Shown here one piece after another: positions 1 to 9,727 of a stretch of DNA of 64,000 nt (position 1 is the first letter of the stretch; the number at the start of each line of letters is the position of its first letter). The stretch is from Zelonia costaricensis (Eukaryota > Euglenozoa > Kinetoplastea > Trypanosomatida > Trypanosomatidae). Location: positions 1 to 64,000 of the forward strand of contig JASAOO010003523.1 of the NCBI GenBank assembly GCA_030849075.1, read 5' to 3'. Below the pieces are notes generated by a model, which saw only the letters and a program-made list of their open reading frames with translations, searched no databases and had not been told where the DNA came from. Both the position numbers and the translations under genes were made by a program.

Positions 1-1
1 G

Positions 2-3000
2 GTGTCCATTGACCAGAAGTATCTGGACAAACAGAGCCGCACGATTGGCACCTACGGCCTCGAGACGATGACAAAGCTGATCTCCTTCAAAGTCATCATC
101 GTCGGCTGCGGCGGCGTCGGGATCGAGATTGCCAAGAACCTGGCCCTCGCCGGCATTCACACGATTCGCCTGTACGACCCGCGCAAGCCCACCGTGCAGG
201 ACATGGGCGTCAACTTCGCCGTCACCCCGCACTCCATTACCTCGGGCAAGACGATGGCTGAGCTGTCGGCCGCCTACATCTCCGAGCTCAACCCCAACAC
301 GCGAGTGCGTGTGCTGACGGAGCTGACCGAGGCGGCAGTGGCCGACAACGTCGCCCTCATCTTTACCGCAGCCGCGCCAGACCTGAGCCTCTCGACGCTC
401 ACGCGCTGGAACGCCTTCTGCCGCCGGCACTCCCCCACCATCTCCTTTCTGCTGGCGATGCAGACGGGCACCATGGGCTCCGTCTTCTCCGACCACGGGC
501 CCTCTTTTGTCGTCAAGGACGCCGACGGCCGCCCGATGCTGCAAAAGTCCATCACCGAGGTCGTGGCGCTGCGTGACAAGACAGGCGAGTCCTACTCGCG
601 CATCCGCTACGAGACGCCGGAGGGGCAGACGCCTGGCGCGCTGCGCGACTACACGCAGATCAAGCTGAGCGAGGTGCAGGGGCTCGCCAAGCCGGACGGC
701 ACCTCGGTGAACGGCCATGTCTTCAACGGCGTCGTCTGCCCGGCCGACCCGCGTGACACAGTGCGCGTCTACCCATCGTTCGAGTCGCTCGGCTACAGCC
801 CGTACCAGACCGGCGGCTTCCTGCACGAGCTGAAGGAGGTGTCCACGGTGGCCTTCCGCCCGCTGAGTGCCGCCCTGCCGGCCCCCGGCGCCTTTGTGCC
901 GGTGAGCCCGATGATGGACAACTCTGAGGAGTCGCTGACGCACCTCACACTGCACGCGCTGCTCCGCTACGCCGACGAGCACGCTGGCCAGCTGCCGGAG
1001 CTGCACAATGCGGCCCAGGCGGCGGCGGTGGTTGAGCTGACGAAGCGCATCATGGAGGAGAACAAGGCGATGCCGGTGCCACCCGAGCAGCGGGCGACCG
1101 GGAAGCCCGGCAAGGTGGAGTTCCCGTACAGGCTGCCGCCGCCCCCGCCGCCGGCCCCCATGGTGCTGGAGAGCGTCGACGAGAAGGCAATCCTGAACGA
1201 GGCCCTGCTCGCCCGCGCAGAGCTGCAGCCGCTCGCCTCCTTCTTCGGCGCCGTTGTGGCGCAGGAGATTGTGAAGATCACGGGCAAGTACTCCCCCATT
1301 CACCACTGGTTCCACCTGTCCTGCGCGGCCGCGCAGCCGGACGAGGCGGACTACAGCAGCGCCGAGTTCCAGCCGACCAACTCGCGCTACGACCACATCA
1401 TCTCCATCTTTGGCAAGACCTTCCAGCAGCAGCTCGAGAACCTGCGCGTCTTTATGGTGGGCTGCGGCGCGCTGGGCTGCGAGAACATCAAGAACTTTGC
1501 CCTGTGCGGCATCACGTGCGGCGGCAGCGGGTCCCTCTTCGTGACCGATAACGACCGCATCGAGGTGTCGAACTTGAGCCGGCAGTTCCTCTTCCGCGAG
1601 GACAACGTGGGGCAGTCCAAGTCGGCGGCGGCGGCGGCCCGCATGCGGCTCATGAACCCGGACGTCAAGGTCGACGCGCGGCAGGACTTCATCGGCTCAA
1701 CGACGGAGCACCTGTACCCAGACACGTTCTGGCAGTCGCTGAGCGTCGTCGTGAATGCGCTGGACAACATGGAGGCTCGCCTCTACGTCGACCAGCAGTG
1801 CGTCCGCTTCCAGAAGGTGCTGGTGGAGGCGGGCACGATGGGCACCGGCGGCAACGTCGACATCATCGTGCCGGGCAAGACGTCCTCGTACTCAGACGGC
1901 GGGGCGGCGGACCAGACGGGCGGCATTCCCATGTGCACACTGCGCAACTTCCCGTACATCTACGACCACTGCATTGAGTGGGCCCGCGCGCAGTTCGACG
2001 ACATGTTTGTGTCGCCGATGCAGACGGCGGAGCAGATCATCGAGGACCCGGCCGCCTTCGCGCAGCGCATCCAGCATGAGGTGGCCGGCGGCGCCAGTGC
2101 AGGCGAGCGGCGCAGCCTCATCGCCAAGAACATGGGCCCCCTCAAATCCCTGAAGAGGACCCTCACGATCCTCGCTGAGGGCCCGACGATGGACAAGTGC
2201 GTGGCACTCGGCTGGGAGCACCTCTTCAAGATGTTCCGCGACCGCATTCTCGACCTCCAGGCCGCGTTCCCGCGCGACGCCAAGAAGAAGAACGGCGAGT
2301 CGTTCTGGTCCGGCCATCGCAAGTACCCGGCCGCGCTCGAGGTGGCGGCGAGCAACATCGCGCAGAGCCCCGACGCGAAGAACTTCCTGGTCGCGGCGAT
2401 TAACCTGTACGCGTGCATGTTCGGCGTGCACCCACCCAAGCCCGAGGCGCGCTTCAACGACGAGGACAACCGCTGGATGAAGGAGTACCGCAGCGACGCC
2501 TGGCTGCAGGCCGAGGTGAGCAAGCTCGCCCCGCCCGCCTACGTTGCCGGCACCGTTGACGACCTCGACGACGACCTCGCGGCCGACGCCCAGGACGGCA
2601 AGCAGGCCTCGGTGGAAGAGGCGGAGGCGGAGCTGCAGGGGCTGTTGGCCGATGTCACGGCGCTCGCGACGTCGTGCAAGGGCAGCAAGGCGGCGGCGCT
2701 CGAGTTTGAGAAGGACGACGACGACAACTTCCAGATCGACTTCGTGGCCGCGGCGAGCAACCTGCGCGCTGCCAACTACACCATCCCGACGCAGGACCGC
2801 ATGAAGGTGAAGCTGGTGGCCGGAAAGATCATTCCGGCGATTGCGACGACGACCTCGGCGGTCACCGGGCTCGCGCTGATTGAGCTGTTCAAGGTGCTGC
2901 AGAAGAAGGACGTCTCGGCGCTGCGGAACGGCATGCTGGACGTTGGCACGAACAACTACGTTCTCTTCGAGCGCGACCTGCCAATCAAGAACCGCACCAA

Positions 3001-3448
3001 GATCGTATCCACCTACATCCCCGAGCAGGACTACACGTACAAGAAGAAGATCATCCGTCTGCCGGAGGGGTTCACGAAGTACGACATGATCCGTGTCCCG
3101 GTGACGCCGGCGACGACCGTGAAGGAGTTCGCCGCCGCCCTGGAAACGGAGCTGAACAAGACACTGCCCGAGGGGGTGGACTACACCTACGAGGTGGATG
3201 GCCTCGGCGTGGGCAAGGGCATGCTGTGGAACGGCCGCCCAAGCCACTCCAATACAAACGCCTCCCTCATGAAGGTGATTGAGCAGCAGAAGGCGCTCGA
3301 GGCGGGCGGCACGCTGCCGGCGCCCTTTTGGCAGAACCGCATCCAGTTCTGCGACCTCTCCGTCACCGTCTCCGTCGACGACGGCGACGATACCGTCGAC
3401 GAGACGGACGTGGAGACGGCGACGGTGTGCCTGCAGATCCAGGCGTAG
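2..3448 (+). CDS. UBA1: Ubiquitin-activating enzyme E1 (5' end at window edge)
   Basis: This enzyme uses ATP to adenylate ubiquitin, binds it as a thioester and passes it to E2 enzymes. The frame gives about 1148 residues, slightly longer than yeast or human E1. Two ThiF/adenylation repeats are visible. The inactive one is near residues 20-170 (GCGGVG). The active one is near 480-600, with GCGALGCENIKNFA followed by TDNDRIEVSNLSRQFLFR. The catalytic cysteine is C645 in IPMCTLRNFP. The block around FEKDDDDNFQIDFVAAASNL and a C-terminal ubiquitin-fold domain (about 1020-1135) complete the E1 architecture. A proline run near 379-386 is an insertion relative to common E1s. The frame is open to the first base and begins with GTG, so the true ATG probably lies just upstream. 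Trypanosomatids have more than one E1; this one looks canonical. Confidence 0.95.
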   Translation: MSIDQKYLDKQSRTIGTYGLETMTKLISFKVIIVGCGGVGIEIAKNLALAGIHTIRLYDPRKPTVQDMGVNFAVTPHSITSGKTMAELSAAYISELNPNTRVRVLTELTEAAVADNVALIFTAAAPDLSLSTLTRWNAFCRRHSPTISFLLAMQTGTMGSVFSDHGPSFVVKDADGRPMLQKSITEVVALRDKTGESYSRIRYETPEGQTPGALRDYTQIKLSEVQGLAKPDGTSVNGHVFNGVVCPADPRDTVRVYPSFESLGYSPYQTGGFLHELKEVSTVAFRPLSAALPAPGAFVPVSPMMDNSEESLTHLTLHALLRYADEHAGQLPELHNAAQAAAVVELTKRIMEENKAMPVPPEQRATGKPGKVEFPYRLPPPPPPAPMVLESVDEKAILNEALLARAELQPLASFFGAVVAQEIVKITGKYSPIHHWFHLSCAAAQPDEADYSSAEFQPTNSRYDHIISIFGKTFQQQLENLRVFMVGCGALGCENIKNFALCGITCGGSGSLFVTDNDRIEVSNLSRQFLFREDNVGQSKSAAAAARMRLMNPDVKVDARQDFIGSTTEHLYPDTFWQSLSVVVNALDNMEARLYVDQQCVRFQKVLVEAGTMGTGGNVDIIVPGKTSSYSDGGAADQTGGIPMCTLRNFPYIYDHCIEWARAQFDDMFVSPMQTAEQIIEDPAAFAQRIQHEVAGGASAGERRSLIAKNMGPLKSLKRTLTILAEGPTMDKCVALGWEHLFKMFRDRILDLQAAFPRDAKKKNGESFWSGHRKYPAALEVAASNIAQSPDAKNFLVAAINLYACMFGVHPPKPEARFNDEDNRWMKEYRSDAWLQAEVSKLAPPAYVAGTVDDLDDDLAADAQDGKQASVEEAEAELQGLLADVTALATSCKGSKAAALEFEKDDDDNFQIDFVAAASNLRAANYTIPTQDRMKVKLVAGKIIPAIATTTSAVTGLALIELFKVLQKKDVSALRNGMLDVGTNNYVLFERDLPIKNRTKIVSTYIPEQDYTYKKKIIRLPEGFTKYDMIRVPVTPATTVKEFAAALETELNKTLPEGVDYTYEVDGLGVGKGMLWNGRPSHSNTNASLMKVIEQQKALEAGGTLPAPFWQNRIQFCDLSVTVSVDDGDDTVDETDVETATVCLQIQA

Positions 3449-3602
3449 TGCCTCGGGTCGCACGCTTCAGCTGCAAAAGCATGGCGCACGGATCGTGGGA
3501 AAAGCAGCGGCTCGTGTACTTCACGCCTTCGCTGTTCTGCGTGTTTTGTCTTCCCCCTTTTACTCCCTGCCAGTGTGTGCGTATGTTCTCTGCCCTCGTG
3601 CA

Positions 3603-3625
3603 CCCCCCCTCCCCCGGAGGGGGGG
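3603..3625. repeat. Perfect 10-bp GC inverted repeat in E1 3' region
   Basis: Bases 3603-3612 (CCCCCCCTCC) are the exact reverse complement of 3616-3625, leaving a 3-base CCC loop. Ten G-C/A-T pairs with a tight loop could form a very stable hairpin in the 3'UTR about 155 nt after the stop. It could equally be a chance product of adjacent C and G homopolymers. Confidence 0.45.
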
Positions 3626-5175
3626 GGGGAGGAAAGCAGCGGGGGTAACTCGTAGGGAGAGGTGCCCTGCGCGCTGCGCCACTCAGTTTCTTGTTTCTTC
3701 CCTTCTCAGCACAGCCATTGGCGCGGCTTCCTGCGTTTGGACTCACGACGCAGCGTTTCTCCCCTATTTGTGTGTGCGCGTCCGTGTGCCCGCTCTTCCT
3801 TTGTGCTCCTTTTTTCCTTTTTTTTTGGCGTTTGCCCCTGGCTTGCTCACAAGGGGAGCGGGCGTTGTAGACAGGATACAGTCGAGGACTGGCACCACGC
3901 GCGGCGTCCCCGGTTATCGACCGCGTTATTCGCCCGTACTCCTTTGTGTGTGTGGGTGTGTATTTGCTTCTTTGATTGACCGCAACATGCGAGCAAACGC
4001 GATGTGGCGGAGAAGGCAGTCGCCCAACCGTCTTCTGTTCCCCACACTCCGCGACACGTCTGTCAAGTTGCTTCGGTTCTGCGTAGTGGTGGTTGTGCTG
4101 CGGTTGCCTGTCGCGCGTGCACGTCTGTGTGTGAGCGTGTGTGTGCGCGCGCGGTGAACGAGTCCGTTGTTCCCTCTACCCTCTGATCCAAGGAAATGGC
4201 AGGAAAGAAAAGGCAGTGTCAAACGAGTCCACCGCAAGGTGAGCGGCGGCACCTGCGGCTTGACATGACACAGCGAAGTAGTGACGGGGCTTGGACTACA
4301 CGAGTGGCTGGCATGTGCTGTGCCGGGCGTACTCCATGCTAAGGCGTTTCGTACCTTGGGACGGTTCCGATGCTCACCGCTCTTCTCCACTCCGTGGCGC
4401 TCTCGACGACGACGCGCCTCGCTTTGTGTGAACACAGCGTCTGTGTCAGTGGTGCTGCCCTTGCGCGGGTGTGCCTCGGGCCAGCAGCCCTTCCTCCCCT
4501 ACACAAACGCACCCAGACCAGAGTCGCCGACCTGCTGACGTGCGCGAGTTTCTGTGTCGGCCACTTGTCTGCTCAGTCTCATGCTCCACCGCAATCGTCG
4601 CGCTTCCTCCTCACCTCGCCCCCTCCCCCCTACCCTTCCCATCCATTATTGCTCGCTCGTGCAACGCCACCTTGCCGCCGGATACTCTTGGTGAACGTGA
4701 CTGCTGACAAACGGGAAAAAATCCGAACAACAGAAATCGCTTCAGAAAAGCAGGACGTCGCGTCAATCGCCCTCTCCATCGTGCGTCAACGTCTCTTCCC
4801 ACTTTTTTGGGGCCTTGACGCGCTCAAGTGTTTCTTCACGCTCAGCTCTCCCCTCCGTTTTTTTTTTTCCTTCCCCTCCCCCCCCTTTGCCTGTTTTCCG
4901 CATCTGATTTTGTGTTGTCTACACGTTCTTCCCCCGCCCCCTCCCCCTCTCCCCTCACTTCAGCTGCTTTTGCTGCCCCCGTCCCCGCTGTTGCGGCACG
5001 TGCGTGATCGGTGTGCGCCATTCGCCATCGGTTTCGCGCCAGATCGGTGGTTTGCAGGCTGAAGGTCACCACGCCGCGCGCGTTGACAAGAGCAGAGGCA
5101 CACGAGCACGCCACCAAGAGCGTACGCATTTCCTCGGTGTTGGAAGCAAGGAAGACAGCTTCAGAAGCTTGAACT

Positions 5176-5195
5176 ACACACACACACACACACAC
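5176..5195. repeat. AC dinucleotide microsatellite
   Basis: This is a 20-bp pure AC repeat in the intergenic spacer, typical of Leishmania-group intergenic DNA. Confidence 0.85.
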
Positions 5196-5343
5196 TTGCC
5201 GCTATCCTCTCCCCCTTTCGGGTAGTTGATCCGCTTGACAACTCCCTCGCTCTTCTTCTTCGTCGTCGTAGAGAGGTGTCGGCGTTGCTGGCGTTTTGTT
5301 TGTGGTCGTGGTCGTGACATCTGCGCTTCACTCACTTCGCAGA

Positions 5344-5389
5344 TCCCTTCTTTTTTTTTTTTCTCTACCTTTCCTCGCCACCTGTGAAG
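5344..5389 (+). promoter_or_regulatory. Candidate trans-splice acceptor
   Basis: A long pyrimidine tract (5344-5378, including a 12-T run) is followed by the first AG at 5388-5389, about 100 nt before the ATG at 5489. This is the expected layout for spliced-leader addition. Confidence 0.55.
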
Positions 5390-5488
5390 ATCTAGCAGCT
5401 GCTCACGGCTCACAAGGCGGTCTTTTGTCTCTGCGCACGCCGCAACCTCACAACCGCGGTACAGCACTGGACGTAGCTCACCAGAGCC

Positions 5489-6376
5489 ATGCCGCCGTCG
5501 TCCACGAAGCCGCCGCGGTACCTTGAAGAGGTCTTCCGGTACATGGCAAAGCCCCCGCCACAACACAAGATATCTCGCAAAGAATCCGCGTACGGGCCGC
5601 TGCTTACGCAGTACAAGAGCTACGAGGCACGCCACTGCCGGCCTGAGCCTCCTCACTCCGAAGCCCAAGAGGTTGTCACCGGTCTTGCAATCGCCGAGGC
5701 GGAAGACGAGCCGCCGACGCCGGCGTCGCCAGCCGTGAGCGTATCGAGCCGTGGCACCGCCGTCGTCACGTACGCGGCGGACGGCGAGCTCGTTGTCTCC
5801 CATGCGGTGCGGCACAACAGTCTCGAAGGCGCCACGGCGACAGCGCTGTCGCAGCCCAGCGATCACCCCACGTCCCTGCTCCCCAAAGGACTGCTGAGCC
5901 GCCGCCCCTCCATCGGCAGCACCGAGCTTCCAGAGGAGCAGGAGCCGGAGGGAGAGGTTGTGCACCCGAGTGATCTGGAGGACGCACGCGGCTCCTCGAG
6001 TCCGACGTGGAGGTCTGGGTCGCAGTCCTTGGCGCCGTCTTTGGTGCCGTCCGTGGCCGCCTCTGAGCGTCTTGTCCCCTCCGTTGCGGACCTGCACCGT
6101 CTCTTTAGGCGTCCGAGCGGTGACGCAGGAGAGCGGCGCGAGGTGGGCGGCGAGCACCCGGCGAGTCCCCCGCGCGGCCTGCGCCCCTTGCGGTCGTTAG
6201 CTCAGCCGCCGAGCGGGGGCGCGTCGCCGACCCCCGGCTTCCTCCGGCAAGGGTCTCGGGTGGCGTTGAGCCCGACTTGCTCCACCTGCAACAGCCGGAG
6301 TAACCAGCTGTCTGCCGTGGGACGCCGCGTGTCGTTGCAGAAGCCCGTCTTCGACTCGGACGAAGATGCGCTGTAG
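5489..6376 (+). CDS. Hypothetical protein, mostly disordered
   Basis: I do not recognise this 295-residue protein. The ATG follows a good trans-splice signal, and its G/C third-position bias matches its neighbours, so it is probably real. The first 50 or so residues are basic and proline-containing (PPRYLEEVFRYMAKPPPQHK) and are the most structured-looking part. The rest is rich in Ser, Pro, Glu and Arg, with several Arg-x-x-Ser-like phosphorylation contexts. The C-terminus carries a CxxC pair (CSTC) and ends in an acidic tail (FDSDEDAL). There is no signal peptide or membrane segment. The function is unknown; a disordered adaptor or regulatory protein would fit the composition, but nothing proves it. 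Confidence 0.7.
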   Translation: MPPSSTKPPRYLEEVFRYMAKPPPQHKISRKESAYGPLLTQYKSYEARHCRPEPPHSEAQEVVTGLAIAEAEDEPPTPASPAVSVSSRGTAVVTYAADGELVVSHAVRHNSLEGATATALSQPSDHPTSLLPKGLLSRRPSIGSTELPEEQEPEGEVVHPSDLEDARGSSSPTWRSGSQSLAPSLVPSVAASERLVPSVADLHRLFRRPSGDAGERREVGGEHPASPPRGLRPLRSLAQPPSGGASPTPGFLRQGSRVALSPTCSTCNSRSNQLSAVGRRVSLQKPVFDSDEDAL

Positions 6377-8467
6377 ACGAGTTTCAAACCCCTTGGTTTG
6401 CGAGGCGTTTGATTTTTGTCGCGTTTCCTGTCACCCACTTCTCTCCCACTCGTCTGCGTGTTGTGCAGTGGCACGGCACTGCGCTCGCCACTTCCTTCTC
6501 GCATTCCGACCCTTTAACGAGCGCCTCGTTTCCTTTCCTTCCCCTTTTGGTTCTTCTCGTGCGACATGTAGATTCCCGCGACGTGTGCCGGCGGCACTTT
6601 GCCTTCCTTTCTCCGCCGTGCGTGTCGGCGCCCCCCCCCCCCCCATATGTGTACCCCTTTGGAATCTGTGCCTTTTCTTTAGCCCCACTGGAAGCGTCCT
6701 CCTCTCTCTCTTCCCCCCCCCTTTGCCGCTCTCCATTTGATGTACCGGCGTAAAACCGCAGTTGGCCCGCAGCTGAGCCTTGACGCGCGTCCTCGTCTTA
6801 CGCCGCTTGTTGACTTCCCCCTCGACCCTCCTTCTCCCCCCAGTCCTCTCTCGCTCCGTCTCATCACTGCTTTTTTTTTTTGCGCGCACGGCGACTCAGC
6901 CCCCCCGCGGATCGCTCCTTCCCTCCCCCTCCCTCCCTTTCGTCGTCGTCTTGACGGCATCGCCATGCCACGACGCAGCGCACGGAGTCGGTGCGGGTGC
7001 TGTTTGTGGGGTGGTGTCTGCATGGGTAAGTGCACCTGCTGCGTTATCTCAGCGCTCCTCTGAGCCATCCTTTGCCGCCCTCTGCTTTCCTCGTTCGGCA
7101 AACAAAGCCAACTCTCTTTTTCGCTTCTTTGCCGCACCCTCCTCCGCAGTGCTGGTGAAAAGGGTGCTTTTGAAAAAGGCTGGCCCTTTCGCACGTGCAG
7201 ACAAAAAAGGGATGCGAGGACTCCATCGCGGGGCTGGCGCGCCACTGCGTCATGCTCGTTCGCATGTAGACTTGTTTTGAGTTGGCGTATGAGTAGCTTG
7301 CGTCCCCCCCGCCTTCGTTCACCTCTTCACGTTTCACCTCGGTTTTTTTTTCCCCCTCTCCCCACGTCTTTGTGTGTGTGTGCGTGCGTCACTGCTACCC
7401 CCCCCCCTCTCTCTCTCCCTACCCTCTTCCTTCTATCTTCCTCTCTTCTTTCCCGCAACGTGCACAACAGAAAGAGAAAAACGTGGCGTCTTCATGTGTG
7501 CCTCCCCATCCTCTCTTTGTTTGTGCAGGAGGGGAAGGGGGTCGCTTCGGATGTGATTTACCACAAGCTGACAAAACAGGCGCGCTTTCCTTTTTGTTGT
7601 TGTTGTTTGTCGCCGCGTGCTGTATGGGGCCGCGTTGGGCAAATCTGTCTGTTCAGCTTCTCGGCGCTCCGCACCTGTACAACACGTCGCCGCTACGACG
7701 CCTTGCAAAGGAGTACGAAACTCCGTTTTTGCTTGCTTTGGCTTCTTCCGGTTGCGTGCTCACGTGTGTGTGTGGGGGGGTCATTTGAGTCTGTACGCCG
7801 CGCTGTCATGCAATCACGCAGCACGAACAGAAAGGATTTAAAAACTAAAACGCCAGACCCACAAGGAATGCAGCCCGCCATTCCGGCTTGGTTACACATG
7901 TGCGCAAGTTTCAGGTGCAAAAGGGGGCACACCGACACGGCTTCTCTGGAAACGGCGCACAGGGCACCGCTGCGGTGCATCGACTGCCTGCTTCTGCCTG
8001 CACACACAAGGAGACCAGAGCAAGGAGAATTCTCACCTCCGCATCCGACGCTGCGGATGGCGAGACACCGTGGCCTGTCTACACGTCGTCTTCGCCCCAC
8101 TGTCTCACCGATGCCTCCCCCACTGGCACTCCTCCAAAACGCGCTCATCGTACGTTCATTTCCCCGGCTGACACGCTCGCCTTCCACAAGCTGAAAACGC
8201 CACATTGAAGGGTGCACGCGTCTGTTGCATCACGGCTGAAGCTGCCCGTGCACGCCCTCTCTCTCTCGCCGTCTTCCTCTGTCTCCCTCACTGAGCTCTT
8301 GCCACCGGCAATACAAGCCGGCGTCTCACGGCAGCGAGGTGCTTCTCGTCTCGCGTTGTGTGGCGTACCTCTCCTATCTTGCGCCTGTGTCGTATTGAAT
8401 TGATCACACGTTAGAGATACACACAAGCACAGACTCGGTGCGGTACACGTGGCCGCCGTAATCTCTC
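6377..8467. other. Intergenic spacer
   Basis: This 2.1-kb spacer contains a C13-type run near 6632, several T-rich tracts (6870-6881, 7342-7350) and pyrimidine blocks. Open frames here have simple-sequence composition (Ser/Pro/Leu/Cys-rich) and no recognisable domain. I see no RNA gene. Confidence 0.55.
8253..8295 (+). promoter_or_regulatory. Candidate trans-splice acceptor
   Basis: A CT-rich tract at 8253-8289 is followed by AG at 8294-8295, about 170 nt upstream of the RBBP6-like start codon. Confidence 0.45.
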
Positions 8468-9727
8468 ATGGTGGCGTCTATCACATTCCGACTCAAGTCC
8501 GGCAGTCATGTCGGCACCATCGACATGGAGGGCAGCGTGATGTCCTGCCGCGATGCACAGCAGGCGATTGCGGTGAAGCTGTGTGCGCCACCGGAGGAGA
8601 TCAACATCTTCCACGCCGGCAGCACCGCGCTCCTGCACCCAGACGAGGACCTGCCGGCGTACGCTGTTGTGGATGTCGTGCGGCAGTCCTACACCGGCCG
8701 GCCGACATACTTCCCTCGGCCCAAGTACAACCCGCTCGACAACATGCCGCTGCCGTCGGCGTCCTCGGGCTTTGGCGGCGCCGGCCCGCTCGGCTCCGCT
8801 GACGGGCGGGCGCTGACGGAAGAGGAGCGGCTCGCCCAGCTGCAGGCGGAGGCGGCGCTCGACACCGGCATCGACGAGGTCAGCACGCGCTTCCGTCGCG
8901 GCGGCTACGGCGGCCGCGGGGGCGGCTACGGGCGTGGCGGGATGGGCGGCGGCGGTGGCGGGGGCCCAGGCGGGGCAGGCGGTGGCGGCGACTTCTTCGG
9001 CGCCGGCCGCGGGCGTGGCGATGCGCTTCGCGCCAACATGGAGGAGAACTTCCGCCCGCCGCCGAAGGGATACATTTGCCACAACTGCGGCAAGGGCGGC
9101 CACCTCATTCAGCACTGCCCGTCCGCGAAGGGCGGCAAGACGATGAAGGTGCTCTCGTTTCCCGTCGGCATCCCGGAGAGCATGCTGATCGAGTGCACCA
9201 TGGACGACCCTGCGCCGAAGTTCATCACGCGCGACCACCGCCTCGTCAAGCGCCGCGTTGACCCGTCCGTTTTCACGGCCATCTCCGTCGCCGGCGTGAC
9301 AGACGACGGCGACTCGGGCGACTTGGCGGAGGTGGACGTGCGGGTGCCGGAGACGGGCACTGCGGCGGAGGGCGCACCCGGCAGCGCGGCCTCGGGGACC
9401 GGCGGCAGTGCCACCACGTCCCCGCCGCCCGCCTCGGCGGCCTCAGCTGCGGCGAACAGCGCGGATGCGGCGTTGCTGTGCGCCGTGCATCACGGTGTTG
9501 CTCGGGACGCGATGAAGCTGCCGTGCTGCGGGGCGCTGATCTGTGAGGGCTGCTTCACCAAGATGGCCGAGGCGGCGTTGGATGAGACGCTCAGCCTGGA
9601 GGACATGGATGGCGGGGCGGAGTGCCCGAACTGCAAGGAGCCGCTCATCATGGACGAGGTGGTGCCCGCCACCGAGGAGCGCGAGAAGATCAAGCAGCTT
9701 CTCCTCGAGCGCAAGCGGGAGCGGTGA
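8468..9727 (+). CDS. RBBP6/Mpe1-like polyadenylation factor (DWNN, zinc knuckle, RING)
   Basis: The 419-residue product has the RBBP6/Mpe1 order. A ubiquitin-like DWNN domain occupies about 1-76 (starting MVASITFRLKSG). An RGG/poly-Gly linker spans about 140-185. A CCHC knuckle is at 204-217 (CHNCGKGGHLIQHC), followed by the family's basic stretch and a C-terminal RING/U-box-like domain from about C338 to 392 (PCCGALICEGC, CPNC). In yeast and humans this family belongs to the cleavage and polyadenylation factor complex, so here it probably acts in nuclear mRNA 3' processing, which in kinetoplastids is coupled to trans-splicing. The first RING pair is C-x2-H rather than C-x2-C. The RGG region could bind RNA or be arginine-methylated. 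The vertebrate p53/Rb-binding extensions are absent. Confidence 0.88.
   Translation: MVASITFRLKSGSHVGTIDMEGSVMSCRDAQQAIAVKLCAPPEEINIFHAGSTALLHPDEDLPAYAVVDVVRQSYTGRPTYFPRPKYNPLDNMPLPSASSGFGGAGPLGSADGRALTEEERLAQLQAEAALDTGIDEVSTRFRRGGYGGRGGGYGRGGMGGGGGGGPGGAGGGGDFFGAGRGRGDALRANMEENFRPPPKGYICHNCGKGGHLIQHCPSAKGGKTMKVLSFPVGIPESMLIECTMDDPAPKFITRDHRLVKRRVDPSVFTAISVAGVTDDGDSGDLAEVDVRVPETGTAAEGAPGSAASGTGGSATTSPPPASAASAAANSADAALLCAVHHGVARDAMKLPCCGALICEGCFTKMAEAALDETLSLEDMDGGAECPNCKEPLIMDEVVPATEEREKIKQLLLERKRER

Larger units (their letters stand above)
3449..5488. other. Intergenic: E1 3'UTR and next gene's 5' region
   Basis: This 2.0-kb spacer has no ORF with coding-like composition. It holds many pyrimidine runs (for example 4856-4890 and 4920-4960), an AC microsatellite at 5176-5195, and a GC hairpin at 3603-3625. 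It most likely contains the E1 polyadenylation region and the next gene's trans-splice acceptor. Confidence 0.6.

Noticed and set aside
2..4. GTG as the start of the E1 gene
   Set aside because: Nuclear trypanosomatid genes start with ATG, and the frame is open to the window edge; the true start is outside the window.
7277..8194. A 305-codon frame in the spacer before the RBBP6-like gene
   Set aside because: It is ATG-less at its start and biased to simple sequence, with overlapping frames of equal quality; it has the character of UTR.
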